From Pseudonocardiales bacterium (GTDB taxonomy: Bacteria > Actinomycetota > Actinomycetes > Mycobacteriales > Pseudonocardiaceae), in contig JAODNG010000569.1 of the NCBI GenBank assembly GCA_025465385.1, positions 1-9,716 on the forward strand: DNA of 9,716 nt, in the 5' to 3' direction. The notes below the pieces were generated by a model that worked only from the letters and a program-made list of their open reading frames with translations, was not told where the DNA came from and did not search any database. Below, piece by piece: positions 4,843 to 9,716 of the stretch. A program made the position numbers and the translations under genes. How positions within the stretch are numbered: position 1 is the first letter of the stretch; each line of letters begins with the position of its first letter.

Positions 4843-6143
4843 TGCGGTGGAGGATCCTGCAGTCCACGCTGATCGCCGTGGCGATCACCGGACTGGTGCT
4901 GGGCGGCCCGTTGGCGTTCGCCTCCTGGCGCCTGGTGGAACACTCCACGCGAGCCAACCTGCTGGCCCGGTTGGCGCAGGTAGTGGTCCAGCTGGACGAT
5001 CAGAGTGCGGCCGCCACGCTGAATCCATGGGGAGATCTGGGCTCGATCGCCCGAGCGCTGCCCCCCGGGGGGCAGCTGGTGGTGGACTCACCGCGGACCG
5101 GCCATTCGGTGATTGGCGCCGACCCTGGTCCCGGTGCGGTGGTGGAGTCGCTGGCGCTGGGGCAGCATCGGGGAACCGTCCGGCTGGCGGTACCCGGCGG
5201 CGGGATGCGGGGCGATCAGCTACGAGCGGTCGCGGTGGTCGCTCTTCTCGTCGGACTGTCGGTGGGGATCGGCGCAGTCATCGCTACCGTCACCGCGCAG
5301 CGGTTGGCGGGGCCACTGGAGGACGTCGCCGACCGGGCCACCCGGCTGGGGATGGGGGATTTCCGCCCTGCGCCGGCCAGGCACGGCATCCCGGAGCTCG
5401 ATCGGCTCGCGGAGCTGCTGGACAGTTCGGCGGCCGCGCTGGCCGAGCTCATCGCCCGGGAGCGCGACCTCGTCGGCGACGTGTCACATCAGTTGCGCAG
5501 CCGGCTGACCGCGTTGCTGCTACGACTCGATGAACTGGCCACTCACCCCGATCCCGCTACTGCTGCGGAGGCCGAGGCGGCGCTGGAGCAAGCCGAGCGC
5601 CTCGGTGCAGTACTCGATGACCTCTTGCGGGCCACCGAGGAGGCCCGAGCCGCTACCGCCGAGCCGGTGAAGCTGGCCGAACTGCTCGGCGAGGTGGTCG
5701 CCGACTGGAAGCCACTAGCCGACGCAGACGGGCGGCCGCTGCGGCTGCGAGTAGCCGAGGAACTGGTCGCCCGGGTGACCCCTGGCCGGCTGCGCGAGGC
5801 GCTCGGAGTGCTGATCGACAACGCGCTGCGCCACGGTGCCGGGGTGGTCACGTTGTCCGCCCGGTGGACCGGGGTCGGACCAGATCGGATGGTCGTGGTG
5901 GAGGTCACCGACGGCGGCGAGGGGGTGCCCGAGGACCTGGCCGCACGCGTCTTCGACCGGGGGATCTCGGGTGCGTCCTCGACCGGCGTCGGGCTGGCGC
6001 TGGCGCGGGCGCTGGTCGAGGCCGACGGCGGACGCCTCGAGCTCAGTTCAGCGCGGCCGGCCAGATTCGCCGTCTACTTGCGGGTACCACGAGGCGAGGA
6101 GCTGCCCGGGCCCACCCGGTCAGGTACCGGCGTGGTGCGTTGA
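4842..6143 (+). CDS. Membrane sensor histidine kinase, 433 aa, partner of the upstream response regulator
   Basis: The order of parts is: membrane helix 1 (about 8-30); a modest extracytoplasmic sensor region (31-127); helix 2 (about 128-152); a HAMP-like linker (153-206, LAGPLEDVADRATRLGMGDF); the DHp helix with the phosphorylated His216 in DVSHQLRSRLTALLLRLDEL; and the catalytic ATPase domain. That domain has the N box (LIDNALRHG, Asn327), G1 box (DGGEGVP, 357-363), F-like segment (RVFDRG) and G2 box (TGVGLALAR, 381-389). The residue after HQLRS is Arg, where Pro is the commonest in HisKA kinases (HELRTPL); the Arg form is also seen in some actinobacterial kinases. The domain set is complete, so it should be active. 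The start is GTG 4842, leaderless in appearance. It ends one base from the stop codon of the opposing GtrA gene. Confidence 0.95.
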   Translation: MRWRILQSTLIAVAITGLVLGGPLAFASWRLVEHSTRANLLARLAQVVVQLDDQSAAATLNPWGDLGSIARALPPGGQLVVDSPRTGHSVIGADPGPGAVVESLALGQHRGTVRLAVPGGGMRGDQLRAVAVVALLVGLSVGIGAVIATVTAQRLAGPLEDVADRATRLGMGDFRPAPARHGIPELDRLAELLDSSAAALAELIARERDLVGDVSHQLRSRLTALLLRLDELATHPDPATAAEAEAALEQAERLGAVLDDLLRATEEARAATAEPVKLAELLGEVVADWKPLADADGRPLRLRVAEELVARVTPGRLREALGVLIDNALRHGAGVVTLSARWTGVGPDRMVVVEVTDGGEGVPEDLAARVFDRGISGASSTGVGLALARALVEADGGRLELSSARPARFAVYLRVPRGEELPGPTRSGTGVVR

Positions 6144-6144
6144 C

Positions 6145-6654
6145 TCAACCGACCGGCACCTGGCGGCGCACGTTCTGGTCGGGGAAGACATACCTGCGGA
6201 AGGCCCACCACCGGAAGACCATCGCCAGCAGTGTTCCGATCACGTTGGCGCTGGCGAAGTCGGCGGCCTCCTGGGCGAGCAGGCTGACCGCTGGGACCTG
6301 CAAGTCCAGCATGTATCGCGAGATCCACAGTGGCGCAGCGTTGATCATCAGTCCGACGCCGCAGACCAGGAAGAACAACGACGCCTCGTGACGCCGTTCC
6401 CGGCCACCCCGGGTGCGGAAGGACCACTCCCGGTTCAGTACGTAGGACACGATCGTTGCCACCAGCACCGCAACGATCTTGGCGGTGACCGGCTTAGGTT
6501 CTAGCACCGTCGTCTTCAGCAGCGTGAACAGCGTGATATCGACGATGTAGGTGATCCCCCCGACGAGGGCGAACTTCACCAGCTCGCGGTGCCGAACGGC
6601 GATATCGCGGTAGGGCTGCGGAACTCGGATGAGCACCGCGTCGACCATGGACAC
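6145..6654 (-). CDS. GtrA-family membrane protein, 169 aa (Rv3277-like)
   Basis: GtrA proteins are small four-helix membrane proteins thought to help move lipid-linked sugars across the membrane for cell-surface polysaccharide or cell-wall glycosylation; activity is shown for few members. Four hydrophobic helices are seen at about 26-47, 57-75, 90-113 and 133-152. The family motifs are VKFALVGGITYIVDITLF, SYVLNREWSFR (between helices 2 and 3) and VFRWWAFRRYVF at the C-terminal end. GTG 6654 is taken as the start because a TACACT box lies six bases before it; ATG 6648, two codons in, is the alternative and has no SD. It is divergent from purK, as Rv3277 is from purK (Rv3276c) in M. tuberculosis. 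A four-base acceptor or substrate preference cannot be read from the sequence. Confidence 0.92.
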   Translation of the reverse strand: MSMVDAVLIRVPQPYRDIAVRHRELVKFALVGGITYIVDITLFTLLKTTVLEPKPVTAKIVAVLVATIVSYVLNREWSFRTRGGRERRHEASLFFLVCGVGLMINAAPLWISRYMLDLQVPAVSLLAQEAADFASANVIGTLLAMVFRWWAFRRYVFPDQNVRRQVPVG

Positions 6655-6675
6655 CGCCGCAGTGTACGGACCGTA
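6655..6675 (-). promoter_or_regulatory. Leaderless-type -10 element and overlapping palindrome of the GtrA gene
   Basis: On the minus strand TACACT (6666 to 6661) fits TANNNT and is followed by six bases and then GTG 6654. The perfect palindrome TACGG-A-CCGTA (6665-6675, 5-1-5) overlaps the upstream end of this box, a position where a bound repressor would block RNA polymerase. The regulator is unknown. Confidence 0.45.
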
Positions 6676-6835
6676 TGCATCAGCTCCTGCACCAGGCGCG
6701 CTCCCGAGCCGCGGTTCTCAGGCTCCTCACGGAGCCCCAGTGCTGTCCGAGGTCGCCATAAGAACTCTCCTGCTGAGTACGGGAACGCCGACGGCCGGTC
6801 CGGCACGTGGAAGCTCCCGATAGGGTCACCAGTTC
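6676..6835 (+). promoter_or_regulatory. Divergent GtrA-purK intergenic region with purK promoter candidate
   Basis: TAGGGT (6821-6826) is a TANNNT box nine bases before the purK GTG at 6836. Transcription would start at about 6833, giving a leader of only a few bases. No SD precedes purK. A perfect small hairpin, GGCTCC-TCAC-GGAGCC (6721-6736), lies mid-region on the upstream side. I see no PurR-like box or purine riboswitch here. Confidence 0.38.
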
Positions 6836-8044
6836 GTGGACCTCCGTACCGGTTTGCCTGTCGTCGGCATGGTGGGTGCCGGGCAGCTGGCTCGGATGAC
6901 CCACCAGGCCGCTGTGGCGCTCGGCCAGTCCCTGCGCGTGTTGGCCGCCGGTCCGGACGAGCCGGCGGCGCTGGTGGCCACCGATGTAGTCCTAGGCCGG
7001 CATGATGATCTGGCCGCGCTGCGCCGGTTCGCCGCGGGCTGTGATGTGCTCACCTTCGACCATGAGCACGTTCCTACCGAGCACCTGCGGACACTGGTCG
7101 CCGAGGGGTTCCGGGTGTACCCGGGGCCGGACGCGCTGCGCCATGCCCAGGACAAGCTGGTCATGCGCCGGACGCTGGCCGGGCTGGGTGTGCCGGTCCC
7201 ACCGTTTCGCGAAGTGACCCATCCGCAGGACGCGGTGTCCTTCGGTGCCGAGCACGGCTGGCCCTGCGTGCTGAAGGCGGTCCGCGGCGGCTATGACGGG
7301 CGAGGTTTGTGGATGCTCAACACCCCCACCGGCGCACGGCGCGTGGTAGCCGAGCTGCTTGCCGCGGGTACGCCGTTGCTGGTCGAGCAATGCGTGGCGA
7401 TGCGCAGGGAACTCGCCGTGCTGGTAGCCCGCTCGCCATTCGGGCAGGGCGCGGTGTGGCCGGTGGTCCAGACGGTGCAGCGGGAGGGGATCTGTGTGGA
7501 GGTGCTCGCCCCGGCACCCGGCCTGGACGCCGAACTCGCGGAAGCCGGCCAGCAGCTCGCCCTGCGACTGGCGGCGACGCTAGAAGTGGTCGGCGTGCTG
7601 GCCGTCGAACTGTTCGACACGCCTTCTGGGCAGTTACTGGTTAATGAACTGGCGATGCGGCCACACAACAGCGGGCACTGGACCATCGAGGGTGCCGTGA
7701 CGTCCCAGTTCGAGCAGCACCTGCGCGCGGTGCTGTACTACCCGTTGGGGTCCACCGCACCGCGCGCCCCGGCCTGTGCGATGGCCAACGTGCTAGGCGC
7801 CGATATCGCGCCGATGATGGGTATGGACGAGCGACTGCACCACCTGATGGCTCGTTACCCGCAGGCGAAGGTGCACCTGTATGCGAAGCCGGAGCGACCC
7901 AGGCGCAAGATCGGGCACGTCACGGTGCTTGGTGAGGCGCCGACGCCGACACGCAACGTGGCGATCGCTTCGGCAGTTTTTCTGGCCACCGGGGCATGGC
8001 CGGACGGGCACCCGGTGCACGGGCGGGAACAGGAGACGGCGTGA
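6836..8044 (+). CDS. purK: N5-carboxyaminoimidazole ribonucleotide synthetase (PurK), 402 aa
   Basis: PurK uses ATP and bicarbonate to turn AIR into N5-CAIR in de novo purine synthesis. It is an ATP-grasp enzyme. The N-terminal part has VGMVGAGQLARMTHQAAVALG (10-30), then TFDHEHVP (73-80) and AQDKLVMRRTLAGLGVPVPPF (104-124). The ATP-grasp glycine loop is KAVRGGYDGRG (147-157), with VEQCVAMRRELAVLVAR (183-199). The metal and product end is VELFDTPSGQLLVNELAMRPHNSGHWT (257-283). The start is GTG 6836; a longer start in frame would run into the promoter region. The last codons overlap purE by four bases (GTGA, 8041-8044). Length and motifs are normal for actinobacterial PurK. Confidence 0.96.
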   Translation: MDLRTGLPVVGMVGAGQLARMTHQAAVALGQSLRVLAAGPDEPAALVATDVVLGRHDDLAALRRFAAGCDVLTFDHEHVPTEHLRTLVAEGFRVYPGPDALRHAQDKLVMRRTLAGLGVPVPPFREVTHPQDAVSFGAEHGWPCVLKAVRGGYDGRGLWMLNTPTGARRVVAELLAAGTPLLVEQCVAMRRELAVLVARSPFGQGAVWPVVQTVQREGICVEVLAPAPGLDAELAEAGQQLALRLAATLEVVGVLAVELFDTPSGQLLVNELAMRPHNSGHWTIEGAVTSQFEQHLRAVLYYPLGSTAPRAPACAMANVLGADIAPMMGMDERLHHLMARYPQAKVHLYAKPERPRRKIGHVTVLGEAPTPTRNVAIASAVFLATGAWPDGHPVHGREQETA

Positions 8045-8532
8045 GTCTGGTCGGTGTGATCATGGGTAGTGACTCGGATTGGCCGGTGATGCGCGCTGCC
8101 GCGCAGGCCCTCGGCGAGTTCGGCGTGACCCACGAGGTGTCGGTGGTGTCCGCGCACCGCACTCCCGCGCGGATGCTCGACTATGCCCGCAACGCCGCAG
8201 GCCGGGGGTTGAAGGTGATCATTGCGGGGGCTGGCGGGGCGGCACACCTGCCCGGGATGGTGGCCTCGGCGACAGTGCTGCCGGTGATCGGGGTGCCGGT
8301 ACCGCTGGCGCACCTCGACGGGCTGGACTCGCTGCTGTCCATCGTGCAGATGCCCGCCGGTGTCCCAGTAGCGACTGTCTCGGTCGGCGGCGCCCGCAAC
8401 GCCGGATTGCTCGCAATCCGGATCCTAGCCGCCTCCGATCCCGCACTAGCCCAGCGAATCTCAGCCTTCCAGCAGGAGCTGGCCCAGCGGGTGCTCGACT
8501 CCGACGCCGCCCTCCGTGCCGCGCTGGACTGA
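8041..8532 (+). CDS. purE: N5-CAIR mutase (PurE, class I), 163 aa
   Basis: PurE moves the carboxyl group of N5-CAIR to C4 to give CAIR, the step after PurK. The motifs are complete: IMGSDSDWPVM (7-17), VVSAHRTP (35-42, with the catalytic His39) and IAGAGGAAHLPGM (61-73). LDSLLSIVQMPAGVPVATVSVG follows at 95-116. The presence of PurK upstream fits class I PurE rather than the AIR-carboxylating class II. The start GTG 8041 has AGGAG five bases upstream (8031-8035) inside the end of purK, and the GTGA overlap implies translational coupling. The open frame extends further up to 7996 but that is purK sequence in another frame. A long hairpin begins 4 bp after the stop. Confidence 0.97.
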   Translation: MSLVGVIMGSDSDWPVMRAAAQALGEFGVTHEVSVVSAHRTPARMLDYARNAAGRGLKVIIAGAGGAAHLPGMVASATVLPVIGVPVPLAHLDGLDSLLSIVQMPAGVPVATVSVGGARNAGLLAIRILAASDPALAQRISAFQQELAQRVLDSDAALRAALD

Positions 8533-8535
8533 CTC

Positions 8536-8611
8536 CCCAGGCGCGTTCTGGATGCAGACTGCAGTAGACGGGGGCCTAATTAGCGCAGTCTGCAGCCAGA
8601 ACGCGCCTGGG
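8536..8611. terminator. 27-bp-stem hairpin between purE and fadE25 (terminator or leader regulatory structure)
   Basis: Arm 8536-8562 pairs with 8585-8611 at 26 of 27 positions; the one mismatch is A8552 against G8595. The loop is 22 bases (8563-8584) and includes a GACGGGGGCCTAATTA stretch. The hairpin fills almost the whole 92-bp gap between the purE stop and the fadE25 ATG. It ends one base before the fadE25 SD (GGAGGAG, 8613-8619). There is no U-tract. It most simply ends purKE transcription and insulates fadE25, in which case a fadE25 promoter must lie within or beside it. Its length and near-perfection also suit a dispersed intergenic repeat. Confidence 0.6.
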
Positions 8612-8624
8612 CGGAGGAGTCGGC

Positions 8625-9716
8625 ATGTATCAGCTGGGAGTGGAGCATGAGGCGCTGCGGGAGACGGTGCGGGCTCTGGCCGAGAAGGAGATCGCGCCGT
8701 ACGCGGCGGAGGTCGACGAGTTGGAGCGGTATCCACGGGAGGCCCAGGCTGCGCTGGTGCGCGCGGGTTTCCACGCGGTGCACATCCCCGAGGCTTACGG
8801 CGGTCAGGGCGCGGACTCGGTCGCGACCTGCATCGTGATCGAGGAGGTGGCGCGGGTGTGCGCGTCGTCTTCGCTAATCCCGGCGGTGAACAAGCTGGGC
8901 ACGATGGGTCTGCTGCTGGCGGGTTCGAAGCAGCTGTGTAAACAGGTGCTGCCGTCGTTGGCGGCGGGATCCATGGTCTCCTACGCGCTGTCCGAGCGGG
9001 AGGCGGGAAGTGATGCCGCGGCGATGCGGACCCGCGCTCAGCGTGATGGCAACCACTGGGTGCTCAACGGCACGAAGTGCTGGATCAGCAACGCCGGCCA
9101 ATCGACCTGGTACACCGTGATGGCGGTAACCGACCCGGCCAAGGGCGCAGGTGGAATCAGCGCCTTCGTCGTTCACAAAGACGACCCGGGATTCTCGGTT
9201 GGACCCAAAGAGCGCAAGTTGGGAATCAGGGGTAGCCCGACCCGAGAAATCTACTTCGAGGATTGCACGATCCCTGCCGACCGGATCATCGGCGAGCCCG
9301 GCACCGGGTTCAAGACAGCCCTGCAGACCCTGGACCACACCCGCCCGACAATCGGAGCGCAGGCCGTCGGAATCGCGCAGGGCGCGGTCGACGCGTCGAT
9401 CGACTACGTTAAACAACGCAAGCAGTTCAACAAGCCGATCGCCGATTTTCAGGGTATCCAATTCATGCTGGCCGACATGGCGATGAAGACCGAGGCGGCC
9501 CGACAACTCGTCTACGTCGCCGCGACGCGCGCCGAGCGCGGTGCGGGAAAGCTCGGGTTTATCTCCTCAGCGTCGAAATGCTTTGCCTCAGACGTGGCAA
9601 TGGAGGTGACGACCGACGCGGTGCAACTGTTCGGCGGCTACGGTTACACCCGAGACTTCCCGGTCGAGCGGATGATGCGCGACGCGAAGATCACCCAGAT
9701 ATACGAGGGAACCAAC
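8625..9716 (+). CDS. fadE25: Acyl-CoA dehydrogenase, FadE25 type (C-terminus beyond right edge)
   Basis: This FAD-dependent enzyme removes two hydrogens from acyl-CoA at C2-C3, passing electrons to ETF. The frame is open for 364 codons from ATG 8625 to the window edge; the family is about 385-390 aa, so only some 20-25 residues are missing. GGAGGAG lies 5 bases upstream of the ATG. RALAEKEIAPYAAEVDE opens the N-terminal helical domain. IPEAYGGQGADSVATCIVIEEVARV and SLIPAVNKLGTMGLL follow. The dehydrogenase signatures are SYALSEREAGSDAAAM and QLFGGYGYTRDFPVER. The catalytic Glu is expected in QIYEGTN, the last residues visible (Glu361). The sequence matches M. tuberculosis FadE25 (Rv3274c) closely, including DHTRPTIGAQAVGIAQGA, and the gene follows purE in the same order. 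The exact acyl chain is unknown. Confidence 0.95.
   Translation, partial: MYQLGVEHEALRETVRALAEKEIAPYAAEVDELERYPREAQAALVRAGFHAVHIPEAYGGQGADSVATCIVIEEVARVCASSSLIPAVNKLGTMGLLLAGSKQLCKQVLPSLAAGSMVSYALSEREAGSDAAAMRTRAQRDGNHWVLNGTKCWISNAGQSTWYTVMAVTDPAKGAGGISAFVVHKDDPGFSVGPKERKLGIRGSPTREIYFEDCTIPADRIIGEPGTGFKTALQTLDHTRPTIGAQAVGIAQGAVDASIDYVKQRKQFNKPIADFQGIQFMLADMAMKTEAARQLVYVAATRAERGAGKLGFISSASKCFASDVAMEVTTDAVQLFGGYGYTRDFPVERMMRDAKITQIYEGTN

Noticed and set aside
8536..8611. Insertion-sequence end or att site
   Set aside because: No transposase or integrase gene, no target-site duplication and conserved gene order on both sides; a terminator or repeat is simpler.
1..9716. CRISPR array, prophage or defence island
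   Set aside because: No regularly spaced direct repeats and no phage, nuclease or defence proteins are seen; the genes are mostly core metabolism and signalling.

Overview
The window is high-GC DNA with dense, compact genes and many GTG/TTG starts. The proteins match mycobacterial and pseudonocardial families closely: a FadE25-type acyl-CoA dehydrogenase, a CanA-type carbonic anhydrase, an actinobacterial HisN, a GtrA-purK-purE block, and an EspC-like type VII secretion protein with a YbaB partner. This points to Actinomycetota, order Mycobacteriales/Pseudonocardiales. The species cannot be named from the sequence alone. Family comparisons are made from memory of M. tuberculosis proteins, not from a search. 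|| Layout. (1) 1-949, minus strand: a possible 56-aa membrane protein, a YbaB/EbfC-like protein and a truncated EspC-like type VII secretion target running off the left edge. This looks like the head of a secretion or toxin locus. (2) 1078-2567, plus strand: a two-helix membrane protein with a bacterial PH domain, overlapping the start of a hydroxymethylglutaryl-CoA lyase gene. The lyase reading frame runs into a terminator-like hairpin. (3) 2618-4119, minus strand: a beta-carbonic anhydrase, then a 224-bp leader with a direct repeat, then histidinol-phosphatase. (4) 4157-6143, plus strand: an OmpR-type response regulator and its sensor histidine kinase, both with the layout of leaderless genes. 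(5) 6145-6654, minus strand: a GtrA-family membrane protein, converging on the kinase with a single base between the stop codons. (6) 6836-9716, plus strand: purK and purE overlapping by 4 bases, a 27-bp-stem hairpin, then fadE25, cut off at the right edge. || How it fits together. PurK and PurE carry out consecutive steps of purine synthesis (AIR to N5-CAIR to CAIR) and are translationally coupled. The order GtrA (divergent) - purK - purE - fadE25, with a PH-domain gene nearby, is the same neighbourhood as Rv3278c-Rv3274c of M. tuberculosis. Here the PH gene is separated from it by lyase, canA, hisN and the two-component genes, which look like a lineage-specific rearrangement or insertion. 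HMG-CoA lyase and FadE25 both act on acyl-CoA esters, but nothing in the window shows a shared pathway. || I see no CRISPR array, insertion sequence, tRNA or rRNA, and no convincing undescribed system. The most interesting non-coding signals are the long hairpin between purE and fadE25, the hairpin and C-terminal extension at the end of the lyase gene, and three genes whose TANNNT -10 boxes sit six bases before the start codon.
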